From an uncultured Tissierellia bacterium (GTDB lineage: Bacteria; Bacillota; Clostridia; Tissierellales; Peptoniphilaceae): DNA of 30,114 nt. The DNA is taken from assembly GCA_902489145.1 (NCBI GenBank), contig CABTYV010000013.1, forward strand, positions 1-30,114, in the 5' to 3' direction. The notes under the pieces were generated by a model. The model did not search any database. It was not told where the DNA came from and saw only the letters and a list, made by a program, of their open reading frames with translations. Shown here piece by piece: positions 7,067 through 15,161 of this stretch (position 1 is its first letter; the number at the start of each line of letters is the position of its first letter). The position numbers and the translations under genes are program-made.

Positions 7067-8413
7067 TTATTTGGCGACGTTACGCTTCGCCTCTTCCATT
7101 TCCTTCACGGCATTGGCTTGGGCATCCTTAAGGGCCTGGTCCAAATCCTTCTGACCGGAAACCACCTCTTCAAGCGCCTTCTGCATATTGCTATGGATGG
7201 CATAGCCATTTAAGGCATTGGGATCCTGGTAGGCATAGTCGAACATTTCTGCTGCAATGCCCTTGCTGGGATCCTCCTCCTTAATATACTTCTGCATCTT
7301 CTCGGAGTTGAGTGCTGCATTGGTCAAAGGCATATAGCCTGAGTTGATCCCCCACTCCGTCTGCGTTTCAGTTTCAAACCAGAACTTGAGGAATTCAAAA
7401 GCCGCTTTCTTCTGTTCCGGCGAAGAAGTGTTAAACATAGTAATGTCGGTACCCGAGAAAAGGGCTGCCTGCTTTTTCCCTGCCGGCAATTTTGCCACGG
7501 CCCACTTGACCCCGGTCGGCTCGCAGGCTTCCTTCATGTGCGGAATGTTGGAGGAAGAGGCAAAGCCAATGAAGGACTCCTTGCGCGACATGGGGCCGGT
7601 GATGTACCCTTCCTCCATATTGATCGTCGCAATCCCGTCCTTGATCATGCCGGTCAGGAAGGAGAAGGCCTCCTTGACCGCCGGAGAGTCAATCAGAACC
7701 TTGTCCTGTTCTTTATCATAGATGTGACCACCTGCCTGCTCGACCCAGAAGCTCGAATCAATGCCAACCGACTTGTTGAAAACCAGACCAATGTGATCCT
7801 GATCGGTCAACGCCTTGGCGGCCTGGCGCAGCTCATCCCAGGTCTTGGGGGGCTCCAGCTGGTGCTCTTTTAAAGCATCCACATTGTAGTACATGAGATA
7901 AGCGCCCTTGTTGAAGGGCAGGGAGTAACGCACCCCGTCCCAAATCCCGTCATCACGCAGGCCAACGGGGATATCATCCCAGATCTTCTTGTCAAATCCG
8001 TTTTGGGGATCGTTGACATAGGCATCCAAGGGTTCCACCATCTTGTTCATGACATAGGCCGTCAGACGGTTCCCATAAATCATGGAGAGGGTTGGCAGAT
8101 TCCCCGTCTGTGACGACGCGCTCAGCTTCTGGAAAAGATCCTTGTAGTGGCCCTGAAAAATGGGCTTCACCACGATCCCCTTGTGCGTTTCATTGAACTT
8201 GGCCACCAATTTTTCCAGCGTCTCTCCATTGCCCCCGCTCATGGCATGCCAAAATTCAATCTCAACCGGCTTTCCGTCCTCCTTGGCCTCCGTCTGAGAC
8301 GAAGCACCCGTTTCCTTGCTCGTGGAGCTGGCTGGCTGATCCTTTTTCCCGCAGGCAGTGACCAGAAGCGCCAGCGCCAGCAGCAGGAGCGTGCTTACAA
8401 TTTTTTTCTTCAT
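7067..8413 (-). CDS. ABC importer solute-binding lipoprotein (family 1, UgpB-like)
   Basis: This is the extracellular binding component of an ABC importer, anchored as a lipoprotein. The N-terminus has lysines, a hydrophobic stretch and the lipobox LVTAC, with the lipid-bearing cysteine at residue 21 of the 448-residue protein. A Ser/Thr/Lys-rich linker follows. The mature part begins VEIEFWHAMSGGNGETL, resembling the FWHSM start of the glycerol-3-phosphate binder UgpB, and continues as a full family 1 binding protein (LPFNKGAYLMYYN, PPKTWDEL, SGYMPLT). The second of two adjacent ATGs (8413) is chosen because AGGAGG lies 5 nt before it; the first (8416) is too close. It is the last gene of a four-gene operon. 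The substrate is glycerol phosphate by similarity or an oligosaccharide by neighbourhood. Confidence 0.88.
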   Translation of the reverse strand: MKKKIVSTLLLLALALLVTACGKKDQPASSTSKETGASSQTEAKEDGKPVEIEFWHAMSGGNGETLEKLVAKFNETHKGIVVKPIFQGHYKDLFQKLSASSQTGNLPTLSMIYGNRLTAYVMNKMVEPLDAYVNDPQNGFDKKIWDDIPVGLRDDGIWDGVRYSLPFNKGAYLMYYNVDALKEHQLEPPKTWDELRQAAKALTDQDHIGLVFNKSVGIDSSFWVEQAGGHIYDKEQDKVLIDSPAVKEAFSFLTGMIKDGIATINMEEGYITGPMSRKESFIGFASSSNIPHMKEACEPTGVKWAVAKLPAGKKQAALFSGTDITMFNTSSPEQKKAAFEFLKFWFETETQTEWGINSGYMPLTNAALNSEKMQKYIKEEDPSKGIAAEMFDYAYQDPNALNGYAIHSNMQKALEEVVSGQKDLDQALKDAQANAVKEMEEAKRNVAK

Positions 8414-8434
8414 CATTTCCTCCTCTATATTTTA

Positions 8435-9256
8435 TTAACCCTTTAGTCCACCCTTGCCAATGTTTTCCATAATTTTTTTTCGGAAAATGAAGAATACGAT
8501 AATCACCGGTATGATGACCAGGCTGGAATAGGCCATCAAGTATTGATAGTGTCCGCCCGCCTCCGTCATGAAGGTGGAAAGGCCGACCGGCAGGGTCCGC
8601 ATTTCCGGCGTATTGGTCATCAGAAGCGGCCAGAGAAACTCATTCCAACTGTTAATCACCCGCAGGATGGCGATCGTCACGAGCGCCGATCGTGCATTGG
8701 GAAGCATGATATGCCAGAGGTACTGCAAATCACTGGCCCCATCTACCTTCGCTGCCTTGTAATAATCCTCCGGTATGCCCAAAAAATGCTCCCGCAGGAA
8801 GAAGATCGAAAACGCCGAGGCGATCCAGGGCAAAAACAGGGCCGTTCGTGTATTTAAAATCCCCAGCTTGGAGATGGTGACAAAGTTCGGGGCGATTAAG
8901 ACCTCCCCGGGCACCATCATCGAAGCAATGAGGATGGTAAAAATCAGATCCTTGCCAGGAAACTGCAAACGCGCAAAAGCAAAAGCGGCCAGAACCGTCG
9001 TGATCAGGGTTCCCAGGGTCACCATCAGGGTGACAAAAACCGAATTGGCCAGGTAGGTCAACATGGGCACCTTGTCAAAAACATAGGCATAATTTTCCCA
9101 CTGGGGATCGCGGACTAAAAATTCAGGGGGCAAGCGGTAGACAGCCGCCCCATCCTTCAGCGACGTAGAGATCATCCAAATAAAGGGAATCAAAGCCGCC
9201 ATCAGACCTACGAAAAGAAGCACGCCAATCAGCACCTTCCCAATCGATTTTTTCAT
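8435..9256 (-). CDS. Carbohydrate ABC permease, MalG/UgpE type
   Basis: This is the second inner-membrane permease of the importer (273 residues, about six membrane segments; COG0395 type). The first segment is near 8-30. The ATPase-contact EAA loop reads YYKAAKVDGASDLQYLWHIM and is followed by LPNA, as expected for this family. The gene starts 10 nt after the preceding permease stop with GAGGAGG 5 nt before ATG, and is followed after 18 nt by the binding-protein gene. Confidence 0.9.
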   Translation of the reverse strand: MKKSIGKVLIGVLLFVGLMAALIPFIWMISTSLKDGAAVYRLPPEFLVRDPQWENYAYVFDKVPMLTYLANSVFVTLMVTLGTLITTVLAAFAFARLQFPGKDLIFTILIASMMVPGEVLIAPNFVTISKLGILNTRTALFLPWIASAFSIFFLREHFLGIPEDYYKAAKVDGASDLQYLWHIMLPNARSALVTIAILRVINSWNEFLWPLLMTNTPEMRTLPVGLSTFMTEAGGHYQYLMAYSSLVIIPVIIVFFIFRKKIMENIGKGGLKG

Positions 9257-9266
9257 CTGCGCCTCC

Positions 9267-10148
9267 TCAATAATTGACCCGCTTTTTTCCGATCCGCAGC
9301 TGGAGGATGGTGACCAGGAGGATGATCAGAAAAAGAACGACAGAAGCGGCCGCTGAAAGGCCATAGAGATATTGATTGGTCAAGCTGTCATAAATATAGT
9401 AAACCACTGTCAGACAGGAATCCAAGGGCCCAGCAGATTTGGCAAAGAGCGAATAAACCTCTTGAAAAACCTTAAAGGAGCTGATCAGCGATGTGATCGA
9501 GACAAAGAAAATGCTGGGGGAAAGCAAGGGCAGGGTAATACGACGGATAATCTGAAAACGAGAGGCCCCGTCCAGGCGAGCCGCCAGATAGTAGCGTTCA
9601 TCAATATTGCGCAAGCCCACCACAAAGATCAGAATATTGTAACCCAGGCTCTTCCAAACGCTTAAAATAATCAAGGATACCATGGCCCACTTTGGGTTCG
9701 TCAGCCACTGAATGGGTTGAACCCCCAAAAAACCCAGAAAATAATTGAGCAGACCCGCCTTTGAATGAAATATCCACCGCCAGACGGCCGAAATGGCAAT
9801 GGTGGATGTGACGAAGGGAAGAAAATAGATGCTGCGGATAAAATCCTTCAGGGGACTTTTTTCAGCCAGTAAAAGGGAGAAGAAAAGGGCCAGAAGAATG
9901 GAGAGCGGCACCACGCACAAGGCTAAAATAATCGTGTTTTTTAAAGCCAGCAAAAACTTGGGGTCGGAAAAGAGGGTCACAAAATTATCTCCGCCCACTT
10001 TATAAACAATATGCTTCATATAGTTGTACTCGGTATAGGTACTCATGAAGAATATTTTAATCGCCGGATAAATTTGAAAGGTAAAAAGGATGATCAAGGC
10101 CGGTGCCAGACAGAGCAGGGCCATCAAAATGGCAGGCCGTTTTTTCAT
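9267..10148 (-). CDS. Carbohydrate ABC permease, MalF/UgpA type
   Basis: The first permease of the importer (293 residues, COG1175 type) has about six membrane segments, the first near 7-27. Its EAA loop reads YYLAARLDGASRFQIIRRIT followed by LPLL, matching the family. The start codon overlaps the stop of the ATPase gene by 4 nt (ATGA), a sign of translational coupling. GGTGGGGG lies just upstream as ribosome binding site. Its position between ATPase and UgpE-type permease is a common order in Bacillota sugar and glycerol-phosphate importers. Confidence 0.9.
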   Translation of the reverse strand: MKKRPAILMALLCLAPALIILFTFQIYPAIKIFFMSTYTEYNYMKHIVYKVGGDNFVTLFSDPKFLLALKNTIILALCVVPLSILLALFFSLLLAEKSPLKDFIRSIYFLPFVTSTIAISAVWRWIFHSKAGLLNYFLGFLGVQPIQWLTNPKWAMVSLIILSVWKSLGYNILIFVVGLRNIDERYYLAARLDGASRFQIIRRITLPLLSPSIFFVSITSLISSFKVFQEVYSLFAKSAGPLDSCLTVVYYIYDSLTNQYLYGLSAAASVVLFLIILLVTILQLRIGKKRVNY

Positions 10149-11218
10149 GCCCCCACCTCCTCCGGCATAATTCTTTGATCCGTTTCGGGATCAAAGACGA
10201 GCACCTTCTCTTCGTCCAGGCGCAAGGCACACTGGTCTCCCCGCTTCAGGGTTTGATTGGAAGGAAGGAAGAACTGAAGCGTGCGCCCCTGACGCCTCGC
10301 CTGCACCAGCTGATCCTTCCCGAGCACTTCACTGCCCACGATCTCATAAAGGGGCCCCTCCTCCTCTGCGACCAGGTGAAGGGCCTCGGGACGGAAGCCC
10401 ACACGGACGGGGCCTTGACTCCGCTCTGCCCTGGGCCGAAAAGCGATGTGTTCGCCGGAGGGCAAATGAAGCATGCCTGCCTCATAGGTGGCATCTACCT
10501 CATTGATCGTGGCATCGCCGATAAAACGTGCCGTAAAAAGACTATTGGGATCATAGTAGAGGGCCTGGGGCGTTCCCTGTTGGATGATGTGACCCTCCTG
10601 CATCAGAATAATCCGGTCTGATATCGAGGAAGCCTCCTCCTGGTCATGGGTCACAAAGATCGTTGTGATGCCCAGCTGCTGCTGGAGATTGCGAATCTCA
10701 GAGCGCATCTTGACGCGCAGCTTCTTATCCAGATTGGAAAAGGGCTCATCCATCAACAAGAGGCGGGGCTGCTTGACCAGGGCCCGGGCAATGGCGACCC
10801 GCTGCTGCTGGCCTCCTGAGAGCTGGCTGGGTTTGCGGTCCAAAAGATCCCCGATATCGAGAATCGAGAGCATGGAGGCAATCCGTTTTTCCTTCTCTTC
10901 CTTGCCTAGCTTGGCCATTTTCAAGGGAAATTCAATATTGGCTCGCACGGTCATATGCGGATAGAGGGCATAGGTTTGGAAGATCATCCCAATATGGCGG
11001 TCCTCGGGCCTGCGCTCGGTGACATCTTCTCCATCAAAAAAGATCTGCCCCTGGCTGGGCGAAAGAATCCCGGCAATGAGGTTCAGGGTGGTCGTCTTCC
11101 CGCATCCGCTGGGCCCTAGCAGGGAAACAAGCTCCCCGTCGACCAGGTCAAAAGAAATCTCCCGTAGAACCTGGTGCCCATTAAAATCCTTGAAGATATT
11201 TCGGAGTGAAACCTGCAT
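10145..11218 (-). CDS. ugpC: ABC importer ATPase, MsmK/MalK/UgpC family
   Basis: The 357-residue cytoplasmic ATPase powers a CUT1-type importer. It shows Walker A GPSGCGKT (35-42), Q-loop FQTYALYP (80-87), signature LSGGQQQR (133-140), Walker B LLLMDEP (153-159), D-loop SNLD and the H-loop THDQEEA. Residues beyond about 240 form the C-terminal OB-fold regulatory region of the MalK/UgpC group. It is the first gene of the importer operon; AAGGG lies 8 nt before the ATG at 11218. ATPases of this group are often shared between several sugar importers (as MsmX is), so it may also serve transporters elsewhere. The symbol reflects the family name; the substrate is not proven. Confidence 0.88.
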   Translation of the reverse strand: MQVSLRNIFKDFNGHQVLREISFDLVDGELVSLLGPSGCGKTTTLNLIAGILSPSQGQIFFDGEDVTERRPEDRHIGMIFQTYALYPHMTVRANIEFPLKMAKLGKEEKEKRIASMLSILDIGDLLDRKPSQLSGGQQQRVAIARALVKQPRLLLMDEPFSNLDKKLRVKMRSEIRNLQQQLGITTIFVTHDQEEASSISDRIILMQEGHIIQQGTPQALYYDPNSLFTARFIGDATINEVDATYEAGMLHLPSGEHIAFRPRAERSQGPVRVGFRPEALHLVAEEEGPLYEIVGSEVLGKDQLVQARRQGRTLQFFLPSNQTLKRGDQCALRLDEEKVLVFDPETDQRIMPEEVGA

Positions 11219-11270
11219 GCATACGTCCCTTCTTTATATTCAAATGGGATCGGCTCAAGACAAAAAACAA

Positions 11271-11352
11271 CGAAAAATTAATCTTTATCATAGTGAGAAA
11301 AAAAATCCGGGTCAAGACTTTTTTCTTTGAACATATTTATCGAAAAATTAAT
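11271..11352. promoter_or_regulatory. Paired 12-bp direct repeats flanking the importer promoter
   Basis: CGAAAAATTAAT occurs at 11271-11282 and again at 11341-11352, start to start exactly 70 bp, close to seven helical turns. One copy lies just downstream of the -10 and the other 25 bp upstream of the -35. The layout fits operators for a looping or dimeric regulator. No regulator gene is in the window. Confidence 0.45.
11287..11315 (-). promoter_or_regulatory. Sigma-A promoter of the ABC importer operon
   Basis: TTGACC (11310-11315) and TATGAT (11287-11292) on the minus strand are exactly 17 nt apart, five of six matches each. The -10 lies about 70 nt upstream of the ATPase start. Confidence 0.7.
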
Positions 11353-11376
11353 ATCTTAAATATTATCAATAGTGCT

Positions 11377-12795
11377 TCATTCCTCGTCAGCACCGAGGTC
11401 CAATGCCCCCCGTTTGGCCAAATCATCGAGCATCTGGTCATAGAAGGCCCCGTCAATCCGGTATTTGGCTCGGTAGACCAGGTAGCCTGCCAGGATGAAG
11501 ATCAGAGGGATAAAGATAAAGACGGAGCGGATGACCCATTGCCCGCCTGCTGTGATCTCGCTGGCCGCTTCCGTGCCCTGCTTGATGCCTGAAAGGACTA
11601 AAGCAATCGAGACGATGCCCATGGAGAGGGCGCCCCCGATTTTGTTGATCAGGGGCTGGACAGAGAGCGTGATGGATTCATTGCGCCGGCCCAGCTTCCA
11701 TTGGCCGTACTCGACCGTATCCTCTAAAAACATCAGCATGAGCAGCTGGATAAAGGCTTGACCGACAAAAAGGAGCAGGGCCGCTGAAAGGAGAATGGGC
11801 AACGACTTTCCTCCGATCAAAAAGATGAAATAGGCGAGCACGACCAGGCCAGTGGCCGCTCGATAAAGCTGGTGGCGGGTAAAGGACGCGGAAAAGAAAG
11901 GAAAGATCACTAAGGCCAGGATCTGGGCCAGGCCCACCACCAGGGCTAAGACCGCATAGAGGTCCTTATTGCCAAACACATATTGCATATAATAAATGGC
12001 CACTGTAGTGGTCGTAATATAGCCGATGGTAAAAAGCGACATGGAGAGCGCGGTCCAGAGGAGCTGGTCATTTTTTGCCAACACCATCCAGAGATCCTTC
12101 AAATGGGTCGCCTCTTCCTTCTTCAAAAAGAGGTCTTTTTTCTCCTTTACACCCAGCAGGGTGAAGAGCTGAAAGAGGAGCATGGCCAGGGTCACTGCCA
12201 GGGCGAGTGAAAACCAGGCCCTGGGGGTGTTGCCCATTGCCTCCGTGAGCGGCTGCCAGGCGACCATGATGGTAAACATGCCGATATTGGCACAAATACG
12301 GGCGAAGGCCCCCATCCGTTCCCGGACCTTGGGCTGAAGACTTAGGGAAGGGAGCATGGACCAGTAAGCGATATCGTTCAGCCCATAGAAAATGTCCCAT
12401 CCGATATAGGCCAGCGCAAATATGACAACGAACAGGCCGTTTCGGAAGCCAAAATCATAAAAAATGAAGAGATAACAGATGGCCGCCCCAACGGCGCCGA
12501 TCAGCATGGGCGGCTTGAATTTTCCATGACGGGAACGAACATTGTCCACGACCAGGCCCATCAGGGGGTCATTGAGCGCATCAAAAATGCGCAAAATCGT
12601 AAAGACCAAAGAGGTGGCCACAAAGATGGCCTGGGGCAAATTCAAAATATTGGACAGATAATAGATCAGCGCATTGGCCTCCAGTGCATAAAACATATCC
12701 CGCCCGACGGTCCCCAGTCCAAAAAAGACCATATTGTGCCGATCCTGCTTTGAAAGGGCCCGCTTGGGCTCCCTGCCTTCTTGACGCTTACTCAT
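11377..12795 (-). CDS. GPH-family sugar:cation symporter (MFS, MelB-like)
   Basis: The 472-residue protein is a 12-segment major facilitator of the glycoside-pentoside-hexuronide group, which brings in sugars such as melibiose or raffinose with H+ or Na+. Near the N-terminus YYLSNIL and RIFDALNDPLMGLVVDN match the family, as does the central loop with IAYWSMLPSLS. The late motif FLEDTVEYGQWKLGRRNES is also characteristic. The start overlaps the alpha-galactosidase stop by 8 nt (ATGAGTAA), so translation is coupled. As third gene after GH13 and GH36 enzymes, it probably carries the alpha-galactosides or alpha-glucosides these enzymes split. The exact sugar and ion cannot be read from sequence. 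Confidence 0.88.
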   Translation of the reverse strand: MSKRQEGREPKRALSKQDRHNMVFFGLGTVGRDMFYALEANALIYYLSNILNLPQAIFVATSLVFTILRIFDALNDPLMGLVVDNVRSRHGKFKPPMLIGAVGAAICYLFIFYDFGFRNGLFVVIFALAYIGWDIFYGLNDIAYWSMLPSLSLQPKVRERMGAFARICANIGMFTIMVAWQPLTEAMGNTPRAWFSLALAVTLAMLLFQLFTLLGVKEKKDLFLKKEEATHLKDLWMVLAKNDQLLWTALSMSLFTIGYITTTTVAIYYMQYVFGNKDLYAVLALVVGLAQILALVIFPFFSASFTRHQLYRAATGLVVLAYFIFLIGGKSLPILLSAALLLFVGQAFIQLLMLMFLEDTVEYGQWKLGRRNESITLSVQPLINKIGGALSMGIVSIALVLSGIKQGTEAASEITAGGQWVIRSVFIFIPLIFILAGYLVYRAKYRIDGAFYDQMLDDLAKRGALDLGADEE

Positions 12796-15160
12796 CCTGA
12801 CCTTCCTCCCTTTCCCATATTTCCATTTTTTCTTCTTCCCGAAGGGCTTCTATCGTATAAATTTGGGAGCCAAAATCCCCCCACATCCGCAGATCCTTGT
12901 GGTAGCCGGTCCCCAGGTATTGGTTGGGCAGGCAAATCCCCTCCTTCAGAGCCCGGCCACTTACAATTTCCTCAAAGACGCCCTCTTCCATCGCATAATG
13001 GCGGTTGGCCACCGTCATGATCCAGCCATCTTTTTTTAAAGGGACGGGTAGGACATAGTCCAGCAGGTGACCGAAACGGGATAGCTTCAGACGGCCTTTC
13101 CTGCTCTTGATCCGGTAGACTTGCATGGGATCGGCCCCCTGGACCCGGAGCCAGTCGCTTTCCGGAATCGCCCGCGTCAGGGCCTGCACCAAGAGCACCA
13201 GGCCCTGCCTGCCCTCGGCATCAAAAATCGACCATTGCTCCAGCTCAGGGCCAACCTTTTCATAGCGGCGGAAGCTGCCAAACTGCAAAAGACTGCGATG
13301 GCGTTTGTAAAAGGCGACCTGTTCACCAATCTCTTTTTTCTCAACCGGACTCAGCTGGGTCAGGTCGAGCTCATAGCCCAAAATGCCGAAGGCGGCCACA
13401 TGAAAGCGAGTCGATAAGGGGGTCCACCGAAGGGTCTGGCTATGCGGGGCGGCGCTGACATGCGCGCCGATCGTGGAGGGCGGATAAAAATAGGAATAGC
13501 CCTTTTGAATCCTCACCCGTTCAATGGGATCGGTATCATCCGATGCCCAGATTTGGGGGGCAAAGGTGAGCATCCCCAGGTCAAACCGGTTGCCCCCAGA
13601 GGCACACATCTCCAGCAAGAGCGCCGGACGATGGTCAAAAAGCGCATGTAAAAGTCGGTATAGGCCCAGATAATAGCGATGGACCAATTCCCCAGTGGCA
13701 AAGCGTTCAGAGAAGAGATCACTCATATGCCGGTTCATATCCCATTTGACATAGCGAATCGGGTATTGGTCCAAAATATCTTCCAGCTTTGTGAAAAGCG
13801 CGCTTTGCACCTCCTCCTGACTCAGGTCCAAAACATATTGATGGCGGCCTTTGAGAGGGGGCCGGTCGGGCAAGGCAATCGCGTAGTCCGGATGGGCCCG
13901 GTAGAGAGCACTATCAGGGCTTACAGATTCGGGTTCAAACCAAAGGCCAAAATCCATGCCCAGGTCCTTGAGCTTTTCGGCGAAGCCGCCCAAACCGTCC
14001 GGCAATTTCCTATGATCCACCGCATAGTCGCCCAAACCGCTGCAGTCGTCATTTCGGTTTTCAAACCAGCCATCATCCAGCACAAAGAGCTCCATGCCCA
14101 GCTCCTGCCCCAGCTTGGCCAACCGTAATAAACGACCCTCCTGAAATCGAAACTGAAAAGCCTCCCAGCTATTCAGCAAAATCGGCCGCGGTCTGTTTCG
14201 CCAGTAAGGAGGAATCACGTGCTCGTGGATAAAACGGTGAAAGTGCGCCGACATCCCGTTTAAGCCCTGATCCGAGTAGGTGAGCGCCGCCTGCGGGCTT
14301 TCAAACGAGTCGCCTGCCGCGAGCGTCCAGTGAAAGCCATCCGGCTGGATCCCAGACTGAATGCGTAAAAGGCCGTGCGAGGAGGGGTCGAGTATGCTCG
14401 TGTGATTTCCGCTATAAAAGAGGTTGCAGCCTATCACCCGACCCGTATCCTCCCCGCAGCCCGCTTCCAGGACGGCAAAGGCCGGGTTGTGTCGATTGGA
14501 GGAATGCCCGGTGGTGGAACCGATGCGCAGCTGAGACCTGCCAATGACTTCCCGATAGGGCTCCGCTTCCCGGTTCCAGTCGCCTGCCAGGTGAAGCAGC
14601 TGATAGGCGCGATGGGGCAGGTCCAGAGAAAAGGACATGAAACGGTGCAGGGTAACGGGCTCTTGGCCATCGTTGAAAAGGACCGCCCGCCGACAGATCA
14701 CATCGGATTCGAAAAAAACGGTATAGTAGAGCAAAAGACGGAGGGGCCGGGCGGCCTCCTTCAGGCAAAGGATCAGACTTTCGCCCGGTCCATGGGCGGA
14801 GGGCAGGTCCCCCATTGGGGCTGCGTCGGGTCGGATCTCAAAATGGTCATAGAGAAAGTCGTTCGTATCGCTGCCATCAGCGAAGGTTAAAGACAGGGGG
14901 CTGGGGCGGAAATCCCCCCGCCCAACACCGGACCACTCCCAGAGCGCATTGTCCAAACACAGCTTGCTCTGTTCATCATAGAGAACCTCTGAGCCAAACC
15001 CCATCACCCGTCGGTAAGCCATTGCCCTGCCGTCCGTAAGCGCAACGGGTCCCCCATAATGGATATGGGCCAGATGCCCTGTTTCCTCCACCTGAAAAAG
15101 ATAGGCGCTATGGGCTGTTTGTAGAAAGAAATAGGGAAATTTTACGGTAATCGCCCCCAT
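12788..15160 (-). CDS. Alpha-galactosidase, GH36
   Basis: The 790-residue enzyme releases terminal alpha-galactose from melibiose, raffinose and related sugars; no signal peptide is seen, so it is cytoplasmic. An N-terminal beta-domain (to about 320) precedes a TIM barrel with LFVLDDGWFENRNDD (358-372), KWDMNRH (472-478, nucleophile Asp474), CASGGNRFDLGML (519-531) and SDDTD (540-544, bearing the acid/base Asp). A C-terminal beta-domain follows. At 790 residues it is somewhat longer than the usual 720-750. Where many homologues have LGDW before the active site, it reads LGDYAVD (376-382). The start lies 1 nt after the GH13 stop, with a GGAG inside the end of that gene as ribosome binding site. 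Confidence 0.93.
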   Translation of the reverse strand: MGAITVKFPYFFLQTAHSAYLFQVEETGHLAHIHYGGPVALTDGRAMAYRRVMGFGSEVLYDEQSKLCLDNALWEWSGVGRGDFRPSPLSLTFADGSDTNDFLYDHFEIRPDAAPMGDLPSAHGPGESLILCLKEAARPLRLLLYYTVFFESDVICRRAVLFNDGQEPVTLHRFMSFSLDLPHRAYQLLHLAGDWNREAEPYREVIGRSQLRIGSTTGHSSNRHNPAFAVLEAGCGEDTGRVIGCNLFYSGNHTSILDPSSHGLLRIQSGIQPDGFHWTLAAGDSFESPQAALTYSDQGLNGMSAHFHRFIHEHVIPPYWRNRPRPILLNSWEAFQFRFQEGRLLRLAKLGQELGMELFVLDDGWFENRNDDCSGLGDYAVDHRKLPDGLGGFAEKLKDLGMDFGLWFEPESVSPDSALYRAHPDYAIALPDRPPLKGRHQYVLDLSQEEVQSALFTKLEDILDQYPIRYVKWDMNRHMSDLFSERFATGELVHRYYLGLYRLLHALFDHRPALLLEMCASGGNRFDLGMLTFAPQIWASDDTDPIERVRIQKGYSYFYPPSTIGAHVSAAPHSQTLRWTPLSTRFHVAAFGILGYELDLTQLSPVEKKEIGEQVAFYKRHRSLLQFGSFRRYEKVGPELEQWSIFDAEGRQGLVLLVQALTRAIPESDWLRVQGADPMQVYRIKSRKGRLKLSRFGHLLDYVLPVPLKKDGWIMTVANRHYAMEEGVFEEIVSGRALKEGICLPNQYLGTGYHKDLRMWGDFGSQIYTIEALREEEKMEIWEREEGQDE

Positions 15161-15161
15161 A

